33,316 nt of DNA from Actinomycetes bacterium. Lineage in GTDB: Bacteria > Actinomycetota > Acidimicrobiia > Acidimicrobiales > Acidimicrobiaceae. Below are positions 1-8,047 of the stretch, piece after piece. Location: assembly GCA_021786375.1 (NCBI GenBank), contig JAJYNL010000092.1, positions 1 to 33,316 on the forward strand, given 5' to 3'. The notes beneath the pieces were generated by a model. That model was not told the DNA's origin, did not search any database, and was given only the letters and a program-made list of their open reading frames with translations. Position 1 is the stretch's first letter; each line of letters begins with the position of its first letter. The position numbers were made by a program, and so were the translations under genes.

Positions 1-335
1 CGCGTGAACTCTGCCGCAACCGCCGCGTCAAATGGCTTGCAGGTGTAAACGTCCACACTGAAAAAGAGGCGCGGCGTGTCCCAGGCGTAGAAATGCGCGC
101 CGGAGGTCTCCCAGTGAACCCAGCCGGCCCAACCGTAGGTCTCGGAGAGGTGGGTCACCGGATCGGTTAGCACCTTCATGCCACAGACAGTGCCCAAATC
201 GCGCAAGTAGGCGACAATCTGTGCGTCGTTGATCGGTGCAGCGGGGATGCCTTCGATCACGAGCCGCTGGCGATAGATATCCGGAGCGAGGTCTACAACC
301 TCGCCCTTCACTGCATGGGCGGAGCCACTATTCAT
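1..335 (-). CDS. Divergent AdoMet decarboxylase (SpeD) family protein, C-terminal end missing
   Basis: The reading frame starts at ATG 335 and runs off the left edge after about 111 residues. After an N-terminal stretch with RQRLVIEG (residues 22-29), it has WETSGAHFYAW (75-85) and then FFSVDVYTC (91-99). This matches the layout of bacterial SpeD, where a Glu-Ser cleavage site precedes HTWPE and the VD-[VF]-TC strand with the active-site Cys. SpeD family enzymes cut themselves to make a pyruvoyl group and decarboxylate AdoMet for spermidine synthesis; some relatives act on ornithine or arginine. Here Ser78 keeps the usual distance of 7 to Trp85, but the Glu before it is Thr77, the following His is Gly79 and the second His is Tyr83. 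Processing and substrate are therefore open. A weak GGGA lies about 12 bases before the ATG. The family call rests on motif layout only, and no polyamine genes are near. Confidence 0.62.
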   Translation of the reverse strand, partial: MNSGSAHAVKGEVVDLAPDIYRQRLVIEGIPAAPINDAQIVAYLRDLGTVCGMKVLTDPVTHLSETYGWAGWVHWETSGAHFYAWDTPRLFFSVDVYTCKPFDAAVAAEFT

Positions 336-676
336 CTTTGCGATCCCACGTCCGGACGGCGCGACCCTAAAGCGCCGAACCAAGCGAACTGCCTAGCGCA
401 CGGCCCGCGGCCGCACTGACAATCCTGAAAACTCATGGCGGCCGCCGGCTGCGACCGTACGTCTATCCGACATCACTCAGCGTGAGCTGCCCAATGTCGT
501 TATGCAACTCAAAAACTTTAGCATGTAATTACAATCGAGCGCACTCGAGTAAGGCTTTCGGTGAGCCAGCCGCGGAGTGAGATCGAGCGGTCGCCCAATG
601 GATGCAGAAAGGCCGGCCCCTCGCGGATCCATCGCGGAGGAGCCGGCCCTCGAGAAGAGCCGCTTAGCGACAGCCT
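336..676. other. Intergenic region, 341 bp, no gene seen
   Basis: This lies between the start of the SpeD-like gene and the stop of the aldehyde dehydrogenase. It holds a 10-base palindrome CGTCCGGACG at 349-358, a GGCGC/GCGCC inverted repeat at 358-376, and a strikingly AT-rich island at about 499-534. The island is the best place for the promoter of the SpeD-like gene, but I could not find a convincing -35/-10 pair. If transcription starts there the mRNA would carry a leader of roughly 160-200 bases. The hairpin at 604-649 is listed separately. Short open frames here lack a ribosome site and look spurious. Confidence 0.6.
604..649 (-). terminator. Probable intrinsic terminator of the aldehyde dehydrogenase operon
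   Basis: The arms GGCCGGCCCCTCGCG (611-625) and CGCGGAGGAGCCGGCC (633-648) pair over about 14 positions with one mismatch and one bulge around a 7-base loop. Read on the minus strand, the hairpin lies 28 bases after the aldehyde dehydrogenase stop and is followed by TTTCTGC. The U-run is short, so this is a terminator of the GC-rich type at best. Its position at the end of an 11-gene minus-strand series supports the call. Confidence 0.6.
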
Positions 677-2131
677 CTACCAGCTGGTCGCTATGTACTT
701 GCTTTCAGTGAACTCGAGTAGGCCGTCATGTCCGCCCTCGCGGCCGAGGCCGCTTTGCTTCACCCCGCCGAACGGCGCAGCCGGATCCGAAACCAGGCCA
801 CGGTTGAGGCCGACCATCCCGGACTCGAGCGCCTCCGAGACGCGCATGCCGCGGCGCATATCGCCGGTGTAGACGTAGGAGACCAGGCCGAACACGGTGT
901 CATTGGCCATGGCGATCGCCTCGTCATCCGAGTCAAAGGCAACGATGGGAGCCACCGGGCCGAAGATCTCCTCCTTGAGGATGCCCGCGTCAGGCGGGAC
1001 ATCGGCGAGAACCGTGGGCTCGTAGAAGTAGCCGGCGCCGCCAATCTGGCGAGCTCCGAGTGAGACTTTGGAACCTGCGTCCAACGCACCCTGGATCAAC
1101 TCCTCGACCTTGATTCGGGCGTTCAGGTTGATGAGCGGGCCAACCTCGGTTCCCTCCGCCAGGCCGTGCCCTATGCGCAGGGCGCCCATTGCGGCCGAGA
1201 GGCGTCGCGTGAATTCGTCCGCCACCTTGCGCTGAACGTAGAAGCGATTGGCGGCGGTGCATGCCTCACCCGCGTTGCGCATCTTGGCGACCATGGCCCC
1301 CTTGATGGCTTCGTCCATGTCGGCGTCGTCGAAAACGAGGAAGGGCGCGTTCCCGCCCAGCTCCATCGAGGAGTTGACGATGGACTCCGCGGCCTTGTGC
1401 AGCAGGCTGCGGCCAACCTCGGTCGAGCCGGTGAAGGAAAGCTTGCGCACTCTCGGGTCAGCCAGCATCGCCGCAACCACATCGCCCGAGCGCCGGGAAG
1501 GGATCACGTTCACCACTCCGGCCGGCACTCCGGCCTCCTCCAGGATCGATGCCATGAGCAGCGCCGTCAGCGGGGTGTCCGAAGCGGGCTTCAGAATCAC
1601 GGTGCAACCCGCCGCCAAGGCGGGGCCAATCTTGCGGGTCGCCATGGCAGCCGGGAAATTCCAGGGCGTGACCAGTACCGACACACCAATCGGGCGCCTG
1701 AGCACCAGGATGTTATTCCCGCCGTTGGGCGCGGTGACGATTTCGCCACTCATGCGCACGGCCTCCTCGGAGTACCAGCGGAAGAACTCCGCCGCGTACG
1801 CCGTCTCCGCACGGGCGTCGGGAAGCGCCTTGCCGTTCTCGAGGACCATCAGCCTCGAGATCTCCTCGCCGCGATCGCGCATGATCTCGAAGGCGCGCCG
1901 CAATGCCTCGCCACGCTGGCGCGGAGCCGTGGCGGCCCATCCGGGAAGCGCGGCCCAGGCCGCATCCACCGCCGCCTTGGCGTCGGCCACGGTGGCGTTG
2001 GAGACCTCGGCGATCGTTCCACCGGTTGCCGGATCCACGACCTCGAACCTCCCGCCTTCGGCGCTCGGCGCAAAGCCGCCGCCAACATAAAGGTCCAGGC
2101 CCAAGTCCTTGGGCAGTTCGCTTGTAGTCAT
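677..2131 (-). CDS. NAD(P)-dependent aldehyde dehydrogenase, succinate-semialdehyde dehydrogenase type
   Basis: The 484-residue protein has the length and motifs of the aldehyde dehydrogenase superfamily. It shows PWNFP (156-160) with the oxyanion-hole Asn158, the SFTGST turn of the cofactor site (232-237), the general base Glu257 in ELGG and the catalytic Cys291 in NAGEACTAANR. The overall pattern is closest to the GabD/SSADH group, which oxidises succinate semialdehyde and related omega-oxo acids to the acid. The exact aldehyde cannot be read from sequence. ATG 2131 follows the TGA of the E1 beta gene with no gap (TGAATG), so translation is probably coupled. It is the last gene of the catabolic series and is followed by a hairpin. 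It probably acts on a semialdehyde formed by the upstream enzymes. Confidence 0.88.
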   Translation of the reverse strand: MTTSELPKDLGLDLYVGGGFAPSAEGGRFEVVDPATGGTIAEVSNATVADAKAAVDAAWAALPGWAATAPRQRGEALRRAFEIMRDRGEEISRLMVLENGKALPDARAETAYAAEFFRWYSEEAVRMSGEIVTAPNGGNNILVLRRPIGVSVLVTPWNFPAAMATRKIGPALAAGCTVILKPASDTPLTALLMASILEEAGVPAGVVNVIPSRRSGDVVAAMLADPRVRKLSFTGSTEVGRSLLHKAAESIVNSSMELGGNAPFLVFDDADMDEAIKGAMVAKMRNAGEACTAANRFYVQRKVADEFTRRLSAAMGALRIGHGLAEGTEVGPLINLNARIKVEELIQGALDAGSKVSLGARQIGGAGYFYEPTVLADVPPDAGILKEEIFGPVAPIVAFDSDDEAIAMANDTVFGLVSYVYTGDMRRGMRVSEALESGMVGLNRGLVSDPAAPFGGVKQSGLGREGGHDGLLEFTESKYIATSW

Positions 2132-3109
2132 TCAGCCCATCCGTTTCCGTATCGTCTCAACGATCGCATCTACCGAGGGGATCGTCTTGTCCTCGAGTTC
2201 GCCGGCTGCCGGCAAGGGGATGTACGGCGTGGCGATGCGCACAAGCGGACCGTCCAAGTCGTAAAAGATCTCGTCGGCAACGATCGAGGCGATCTCGGCC
2301 CCCCAACCTAGCACGCGCGGATTCTCCTCGACAGTGAAGAGTCGGCCAGTGGCCGATACCGTGTCCAGCACGCAAGCAGCATCAAGAGGGATAAGAGTGC
2401 GCAGGTCGATGACAGTGCAGGAGATCCCCTCAACCTGCTGGAGACGATCTGCCGCCTCCAGCGCCCGTGGGACCATGGTGCCTATGGTGACGATGGTGGC
2501 ATCACCGCCCTGGCGGCGGATTGCCGCCTTGCCGAGGGGCTCCACTATCTCGCCGTCCTCGACCTCACCTTTGGTTGCATAGAGCGCCTTCTGCTCCAGG
2601 AATACCACCGGGTCGTCGTCCCTCACCGAGGAGGCAAAAAGCCCGACCAGGTCGCGCGGGGTGGAGGGCATCACCACCTTTATGCCAGGCACCGCCATGG
2701 CCCAGTTCTCGATCGACTGGGAGTGCTGGGCGCCGAAGCGTAGACCTCCCCCGTTACCTGTCTTCATGACCAGGGGAAGGGATACCTGCCCGTTGGTCAT
2801 GTAGCGGGTCTTGGCCATCTGGTTGACCACAAGGTCCCAGCAGACGGCGAAGAAGTCGCTGTACATGATCTCCGCAATGGGGCGCAGGCCGGTCATGGAC
2901 GCGCCCATGATGGCGCCGAGAATCGCCTGCTCGCTGATGGGCGTATCGATGACCCGCTCCGGGCCGAACTCCTCAAGCAGGCCCACGGTTGCCTTGAAGA
3001 CACCGCCCGCGGCGGCCACGTCCTCGCCCATGAAGATCACGTTGGGGTCGCGGCGCATCTCCTGGGCTATCGCACGCCCAACCGCCTCTCTCAAGCTCAG
3101 TTCCGCCAT
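2132..3109 (-). CDS. 2-oxoacid dehydrogenase E1 component, beta subunit (transketolase-like)
   Basis: The 325-residue protein matches the E1 beta chain of pyruvate, acetoin or branched-chain 2-oxoacid dehydrogenases. These form alpha2beta2 heterotetramers that decarboxylate a 2-oxoacid on thiamine diphosphate and pass the acyl group to a lipoyl E2. It shows FMGEDVA with the Glu that activates the cofactor, DTPISEQ, the GLRFGAQHSQS segment, and a C-terminal transketolase domain with VEENPRVLGWGAEI. The start at ATG 3109 (MAELSLREAV) has GGGAG 7 bases upstream. An in-frame ATG at 3130 would add 7 residues and has a cramped ribosome site. The gene overlaps the end of the alpha gene by 13 bases. 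No E2 or E3 gene lies in the window, so the acceptor may be shared with another complex. Confidence 0.88.
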   Translation of the reverse strand: MAELSLREAVGRAIAQEMRRDPNVIFMGEDVAAAGGVFKATVGLLEEFGPERVIDTPISEQAILGAIMGASMTGLRPIAEIMYSDFFAVCWDLVVNQMAKTRYMTNGQVSLPLVMKTGNGGGLRFGAQHSQSIENWAMAVPGIKVVMPSTPRDLVGLFASSVRDDDPVVFLEQKALYATKGEVEDGEIVEPLGKAAIRRQGGDATIVTIGTMVPRALEAADRLQQVEGISCTVIDLRTLIPLDAACVLDTVSATGRLFTVEENPRVLGWGAEIASIVADEIFYDLDGPLVRIATPYIPLPAAGELEDKTIPSVDAIVETIRKRMG

Positions 3110-4125
3110 GTCGAACTCCCATCGCTCCATAGATCCTTCATGATCAGGTCCTCACCGGGCGGTGGTGAGGCCTTCGCGACCTCTGTGGCAACGTCTACCG
3201 CGGCAGCAACGTCCCTGTCGATCTGTTCGAGCACCGAGGCCTCCACGCCCTGGGAAAGCAGCCGCGCACGATAGACGTCGATGGGGTCGCGCTTCATCCA
3301 CTCCGCCACCTCGTGGTCGGGACGGTACTTGCCCGGATCGGCGCGTGAGTGCCCCGCGTGCCGATAGGTCAGCGCCTCGACCAGCGATGGCCCTTCGCCC
3401 GAGCGGGCGCGCTCCAGGGTTCGTGCCGCCGTCTCGTACATGGCGTCGGCGTCGTTGCCGTCCACCAGGATCCTCTCGAGCCCGTAAGCGCCTGCACGGT
3501 CGGCCGCGGGATGCTCCACCGCAGTGACTGCCGAGATGGCGGTGTACTCCATGTAGAGGTTGTTCTCGCAAACGAATACGATCGGCAGCTTCCACACCGC
3601 GGCAAAGTTGAGCGCCTCGTGGAACGCGCCGATGTTGGTGGTGCCGTCTCCAAAGAAGCACACAGCCACCTGCCCGCTCTTGCGGTACTTGGCCGAGAAG
3701 GCCGCCCCGTTGGCGATGGGCAGATGCGCCCCGACGATGGCGTAGGAGCCCATCATCCCATGCTCAACGGAGGTCAGGTGCATGGAGCCGCCCTTGCCGG
3801 CCATGAGGCCGCCCCGGCGACCCATGAGCTCGGCCATGATTGGAGCCATTGGCACACCGCGGGAGAGGGTATGCGCGTGGCCGCGGTAGGTGGCAAAGGT
3901 CCAGTCGTCCTTACGCATCGCCTCCCCGTAAGCAGCCGAAATCGCCTCCTCCCCCAACGAGAGATGGGTGGTACCCTTGACCAGCCCCTGCAAGAAGACG
4001 TCGTAGACGCGCTTCTCGAAGAGGCGCAGCTCGACCATCCTCCGATAGAGGGCCAGTCGCACTTGCAGCGATGGAGGCGCCCCTGTGGGCTGAGTCGGCT
4101 CGCCGGTGGTGTGGGTCATGGACAA
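3097..4125 (-). CDS. 2-oxoacid dehydrogenase E1 component, alpha subunit
   Basis: The 342-residue protein is the thiamine diphosphate-binding E1 alpha chain. The cofactor motif GDGTTN (159-164) runs through to ENN (187-189), the Mg2+/diphosphate site. HLSLGEEA near residue 54 and YRHAGHSRADPGKYR near the C-terminal third are typical of the family and match the pyruvate/acetoin dehydrogenase group more than E. coli AceE. I keep the TTG start at 4125 because AGGAG lies 6 bases upstream; the ATG at 4119 would have a spacing of 12. The gene follows the M24 gene by 46 bases and overlaps E1 beta. The real substrate could be pyruvate, acetoin or a 2-oxoacid made by this pathway; context favours a dedicated catabolic role. 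Confidence 0.88.
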   Translation of the reverse strand: MSMTHTTGEPTQPTGAPPSLQVRLALYRRMVELRLFEKRVYDVFLQGLVKGTTHLSLGEEAISAAYGEAMRKDDWTFATYRGHAHTLSRGVPMAPIMAELMGRRGGLMAGKGGSMHLTSVEHGMMGSYAIVGAHLPIANGAAFSAKYRKSGQVAVCFFGDGTTNIGAFHEALNFAAVWKLPIVFVCENNLYMEYTAISAVTAVEHPAADRAGAYGLERILVDGNDADAMYETAARTLERARSGEGPSLVEALTYRHAGHSRADPGKYRPDHEVAEWMKRDPIDVYRARLLSQGVEASVLEQIDRDVAAAVDVATEVAKASPPPGEDLIMKDLWSDGSSTWRN

Positions 4126-4171
4126 GATTCGCTCCTTTCTGGTCCGGGCGGAATCGCCGGCCCGCGGCGTC

Positions 4172-5413
4172 TCAATACTCGTTGGCCACGAAAAGCTCTT
4201 CCGCGGGGAAGAGGGTGATCACCTTCGGCCCTTCGGCGGTTACCACTATCTCCTCCTCGATGCGGGCCGCCGAGTAGCCGTCCGAGGCGGGGCAGTAGGT
4301 TTCCAATGCGAAGACCATGCCCTCCTCCAGCCGGACCGGGTGTTCGAGGGAGTTGAGCCGGGAGATGATGGGCCGCTCGTGCAGAGCCAGCCCGAGTCCG
4401 TGCCCGAACTGCAGCCCAAAGGCCTCCATCTCGTTGTCAAAGCCGAACTCGGTGGCCTTTGGCCAGGCACGGGCAATCTGGTCGGTGGTCAGGCCGGGCT
4501 TGACCATCTCGATCGCCACATCGATCCACTCGCGCGCCTTCTTGTAGGCGTCACGCTGAGCCGTCGTCGCACGACCGACCCCGAAGGTCCGGTAATAGCA
4601 GGTCCGATAGCCGTTGTAGGATTGGATGATATCAAAGAACGCCTGGTCGCCGGGGCGGATGATGCGATCCGAGAAGTTGTGCGGATGGGGGCTGCAGCGC
4701 TCACCCGATACCGCGTTTATCGCCTCCACATCGTCGGATCCCGCACCGTAAAGGTACTCGTTGACCGCGCCCACGATCTCGTTCTCGCGCACGCCCGGTT
4801 TCAGGATCTCCGAAATCAACTGGTAGGCACCGTCGACCATGGCTGCAGAGGTGGAGAGCAGCATTATCTCGTCGTTGGACTTGACGGCCCGCGCGTTCAG
4901 CATCACCTGCTGCGCATCGCGCACCTCGATGCCGGCGCGCTGAAGTGCGAAGACCATGGGAAGCTCGGCGATGTCCACTCCGAGCGGCGCGTTCCCCACG
5001 TCCGCCTCGTCCAGCATCGCCTTGATCTCCTGGGCGGCGCGATCGAAGAAGCCCGCCTCCGGAGCGACCGATCCACGCAGGCCGAGCATTCCCGCGCGCG
5101 AGTTGGACGGCTCCAGCCAGGGTGCGTAAATGCGATGATGCTTTGCCGCCGAACCGAAGTCCCAGATGACCGGATCGCCCCCTCGGGTGATCAGCGAGTA
5201 GCGGGCGACCTTGTCCCGCGCCCACTCCCCAATCTGAGTGGAGGTGGTATAGCGAATATTGTTGATGTCGAAGCACAGGAGCGCTCCGAGCTCGGATGCA
5301 TCCAGGGCCGCGCGAACACGCCCGAGCCTGTAGTCACGTAGCCGGTCGAAGTTGACGCGCTCCTCGAAGTCAACCGCCATCCTGCCCGGCGAAGGCACCA
5401 ATCCAGAACCCAT
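4172..5413 (-). CDS. M24 (creatinase/aminopeptidase P fold) protein with altered metal site
   Basis: The 413-residue protein has an N-terminal creatinase-like domain (about 25-165) and a C-terminal pita-bread domain (about 175-400). M24 peptidases bind two metals through Asp, Asp, His, Glu, Glu. Here the first Asp (261 in FFDI), His338 in FGHGLG, His345, Glu371 and a Glu in ARIEEE (386-388) remain, but the second Asp is Cys272 in GYRTCYYRTF. The spacing of 11 from Asp261 matches Asp260/Asp271 of E. coli aminopeptidase P, so the replacement looks real. It may be a non-peptidase hydrolase or lyase like creatinase or DddP, or a mono-metal peptidase. ATG 5413 has GAGGTGA 7 bases upstream. It lies between the amidohydrolase and E1 alpha genes and probably acts on an imported substrate or intermediate. 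Confidence 0.85.
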   Translation of the reverse strand: MGSGLVPSPGRMAVDFEERVNFDRLRDYRLGRVRAALDASELGALLCFDINNIRYTTSTQIGEWARDKVARYSLITRGGDPVIWDFGSAAKHHRIYAPWLEPSNSRAGMLGLRGSVAPEAGFFDRAAQEIKAMLDEADVGNAPLGVDIAELPMVFALQRAGIEVRDAQQVMLNARAVKSNDEIMLLSTSAAMVDGAYQLISEILKPGVRENEIVGAVNEYLYGAGSDDVEAINAVSGERCSPHPHNFSDRIIRPGDQAFFDIIQSYNGYRTCYYRTFGVGRATTAQRDAYKKAREWIDVAIEMVKPGLTTDQIARAWPKATEFGFDNEMEAFGLQFGHGLGLALHERPIISRLNSLEHPVRLEEGMVFALETYCPASDGYSAARIEEEIVVTAEGPKVITLFPAEELFVANEY

Positions 5414-5473
5414 GTCAGCTCACCTCTTCCATTTTGCCCGGAAGCCCGGGGCTACTCTCGAATTCGCTTCGAT

Positions 5474-6451
5474 TCATATGCCGTAGATGGAACGGGCGTT
5501 TCCCACCAGGATCGCCGCGCTCTCGGGATCCGATAGGCCGGCTGACTCGACCAGGCCCACCGGATCCTTCAGTCCCATGTCGAAGGGCCAGTCGCTGCCA
5601 AGGAGGACGTGCCCGGCTCCCAGCTTGTGGACCAGGGCCCCGAGCTGATCAGGAGAGTGCACGACCGAATCGACGTACAGCCTCGCCAGGCTCGCTCCGG
5701 GGTGTTCGCCAAGGTCCGCCTTCGCCTCCGGGCGGACCTCCCAGGAGTGCCCGATGCGATCCCAGACCGAGAGAAGCGCTCCGCCCCCGTGAGCCAGAAC
5801 CACCTTCAGCTCCGGGTGGCGTTGCAAGGTGCCGGAGAGAACCAGCCCCGCAGCGGCCATCGCCGTCTCCACCGGATTCGCCACCGAGTTCCAAAGGTAG
5901 TGCGGGGCGAAGGCGGGCAGGTCCAGCCCCCGGGTGGAGGGATGGACGAAGACGGGCACACCACGCGCGGCTGCGAAGGTGAAGAACTCCCCCATCGCCG
6001 GATCCCCGAGCGTCCTGGCTCCGTAGGTGGCCATGAGCTCCACCCCGTTCAGCCCCAGCTCGAGAGCCTCCTCGGCAACCTCCATGGCAACCTCGCCATG
6101 CTGGATCGGCACCATCGCCATCGCCGCGATCTGCCCTCCACGCCCGGCGATGGTCTCGGCCATGGCCTGGTTGTGGAGACGGCAAACCTCTGCAGCCTCC
6201 TCGGCCGGGCTTGCAGCCGGGATGAGCGAAACCCAGGGCGAGAGCACCAGGCGATCCACGCCCCTTGCTTGGGACGCATCGACGATCGCATCGAGATCGC
6301 AGAACTCATCCACCACCGAGTCGATCACCCGCCCCTGCAGGCGCACCGTTGACGGGCCGTGGGAATGCGCAACCAGCTCCGGGCGCCAATCGCTGCCGTC
6401 GCCGGCCAGCCCGGCAGGCACGAAGTGCACGTGGACATCGGTACCGCTCAC
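5474..6451 (-). CDS. Amidohydrolase 2 family protein (ACMSD-like TIM-barrel metal enzyme)
   Basis: The 325-residue protein has the metal-site pattern of the Amidohydrolase_2 (PF04909) family: HxH at the N-terminus (His7, His9 in DVHVHF), His170 in VFVHP, His221 in LAHGGG and Asp287 in GSDWPF. Members are zinc or manganese enzymes that either decarboxylate aromatic or dienoic acids, as ACMSD does, or hydrolyse lactones and amides. The sequence does not choose between these. GTG 6451 is preceded by AGAGG at about 9 bases. It lies 55 bases after livF and 60 bases before the M24 gene on the same strand, so it probably belongs to the same transcript and works on the imported compound. Confidence 0.85.
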   Translation of the reverse strand: MSGTDVHVHFVPAGLAGDGSDWRPELVAHSHGPSTVRLQGRVIDSVVDEFCDLDAIVDASQARGVDRLVLSPWVSLIPAASPAEEAAEVCRLHNQAMAETIAGRGGQIAAMAMVPIQHGEVAMEVAEEALELGLNGVELMATYGARTLGDPAMGEFFTFAAARGVPVFVHPSTRGLDLPAFAPHYLWNSVANPVETAMAAAGLVLSGTLQRHPELKVVLAHGGGALLSVWDRIGHSWEVRPEAKADLGEHPGASLARLYVDSVVHSPDQLGALVHKLGAGHVLLGSDWPFDMGLKDPVGLVESAGLSDPESAAILVGNARSIYGI

Positions 6452-6506
6452 GGTTTCAAACCTCTCCGCGATGCCGAAGCCCCGGCGCCACTTGCCCGGC
6501 TCGCAC

Positions 6507-7256
6507 TCACTTCACGCCGCTCGGCGCTTCGACCGAGCCGCCCAGATACAGGGCCGCGATCTCCGGGTGGTCGAGGACCTCCCGCCCGGTACCACGCAGG
6601 CGAACCTTCCCGTTTTCCAGCACCACTCCGTGCGACGAGGCCTTTAGGCCTGCTTTCGCGTTCTGCTCAACCAGGAGGATGGTTCTCCCTTCCTGGTTCA
6701 TCGCCCTCACGGTGGCAAAAACGTCGTGCAGTGTGCGTGGATCCAGACCCATGGAGGGCTCGTCGAGGATAACCAGCGACGGGTCTAGCATCAGGCAGCG
6801 CGCGAATTCGACAAGGCGCTGCTGGCCACCCGAGAGCGACCCGGCCTTCTCCTTGCCCTTGGCGCGAACCACCGGGAACATCTCCGCGATCTTCTCCAGC
6901 CGCTCGCGTGCCAGCTGCCGATCCTTCAGGGTGTAGGCACCGAGTTCGACGTTCTCGTAGACCGTCATGTCGGGGAAGAGCGAGTGATTCTGCGGGACCA
7001 GCACAACGCCACGCGAAAGCACCGCCCGCGGGGAGAGCCCGCCGATCGACTCGCCATTGAGATGAACCTCCCCAAGACGTGGCTTCAAGAGGCCGGTGAT
7101 GGTGGCCAGCAGGGTGGACTTCCCGGCACCGTTAGGCCCGACGATGCAGGTGATCCCGCCCTTGTAAACCTCGAACTCCACACCCTGCAACACGTCCCCG
7201 CCGCCATAGCCGGCAAAGACCCCGCTCAGTGAGAGCATCACATCGCCGCCGCTCAC
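6507..7256 (-). CDS. livF: ABC transporter ATP-binding protein, LivF type
   Basis: The 249-residue ATPase has Walker A GPNGAGKST (40-48), the signature LSGGQ (141-145), Walker B LVILDEP (162-167) and the H-loop region replaced by LLVEQN, which is typical of LivF. LivF and LivG form the paired motor of branched-chain amino acid type importers in the cytoplasm. GTG 7256 overlaps the livG stop as GTGA, giving tight coupling. In many bacteria this family also imports urea, short amides, aromatic acids or other small carboxylates, so amino acids need not be the substrate here. Confidence 0.93.
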   Translation of the reverse strand: MSGGDVMLSLSGVFAGYGGGDVLQGVEFEVYKGGITCIVGPNGAGKSTLLATITGLLKPRLGEVHLNGESIGGLSPRAVLSRGVVLVPQNHSLFPDMTVYENVELGAYTLKDRQLARERLEKIAEMFPVVRAKGKEKAGSLSGGQQRLVEFARCLMLDPSLVILDEPSMGLDPRTLHDVFATVRAMNQEGRTILLVEQNAKAGLKASSHGVVLENGKVRLRGTGREVLDHPEIAALYLGGSVEAPSGVK

Positions 7257-8047
7257 TTCGAGCCTCCCTCGGTCCGGACGGCTTCCGCCTCCAGGCCCTC
7301 ATCCTCGGCGCCTCCCAGGTATGCGTCCAGCACCCTCGGGTCGCTGCGCACCGCAGCAGGGACGTCGGTCAGGAGCGCCCGCCCCTGATGCATCACCGTG
7401 ATCCGGCCGCATATACCCATTACGAATTCCATGTTGTGCTCGACCACCAGTATGGTCTTGCCGGCGGAATTAAGCTCCTTGATCTTGTCAGCCAGCTGGT
7501 TGATGAGGGTGGGATTCACCCCTCCGGCCGGCTCGTCGAGGAGCAGCACGTCCGGGTCGGCCATCAGCAGATACGCCAACTCCAGCAGCTTGCGCTGCCC
7601 GTAGGAGAGGGCGCCGGCCTCAAGCTCGGCCAGCCTGGCGATGCCGACGAAATCGAGCAGCTCCATCGCCTTGGCACGCTCTCCCCCTTGGCCGGGGCTG
7701 CGAAGCGCCGACCTAAGCCACTTGTGCTGATGCTGGGCGGCGATGAGCATGTTGTCCAGCACCGACAACCGGATGAATACCCTGGTGAGCTGGAAAGTCC
7801 GCCCTATCCCCAGCCGGAACACCTTGCCCGGCCCGATTCCGGTGATCACCACACCATCTAGGCGCACTTCTCCGGCGTCGGGATTCTCGTACCCGGTCAA
7901 CACATTAAAAAGAGTCGTCTTTCCGGAGCCGTTCGGGCCGATCAGGCCGTGGATCATACCCCTTTCAACAGTCAGGCTGCAACCATTCAGCGCGCGTATG
8001 CCGCCGAAGGACTTCTCGATCCCGGAAACCTCGAGCAGCGCGGTCAC
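7253..8047 (-). CDS. livG: ABC transporter ATP-binding protein, LivG type
   Basis: The 264-residue ATPase shows Walker A GPNGSGKTT (37-45), the signature LSYGQ (147-151), Walker B VLLLDEP (167-173) and an H-loop in VVEHNM. The LSYGQ signature and the GIGRTFQ segment are characteristic of LivG rather than LivF. GTG 8047 overlaps the livM stop (GTGA). Together with LivF it should drive uptake through LivH and LivM. The C-terminal tail is short and hydrophilic. Confidence 0.93.
   Translation of the reverse strand: MTALLEVSGIEKSFGGIRALNGCSLTVERGMIHGLIGPNGSGKTTLFNVLTGYENPDAGEVRLDGVVITGIGPGKVFRLGIGRTFQLTRVFIRLSVLDNMLIAAQHQHKWLRSALRSPGQGGERAKAMELLDFVGIARLAELEAGALSYGQRKLLELAYLLMADPDVLLLDEPAGGVNPTLINQLADKIKELNSAGKTILVVEHNMEFVMGICGRITVMHQGRALLTDVPAAVRSDPRVLDAYLGGAEDEGLEAEAVRTEGGSK

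Noticed and set aside
561-872. 103-codon plus-strand frame over the hairpin and the aldehyde dehydrogenase end
   Set aside because: It covers the terminator and runs antisense into a well-supported gene; no family match.
1166-2311. Plus-strand open frame of 381 codons opposite the aldehyde dehydrogenase, and similar long frames opposite the E1 alpha and M24 genes
   Set aside because: All are shadows of clear family members on the minus strand, lacking motifs or ribosome sites.
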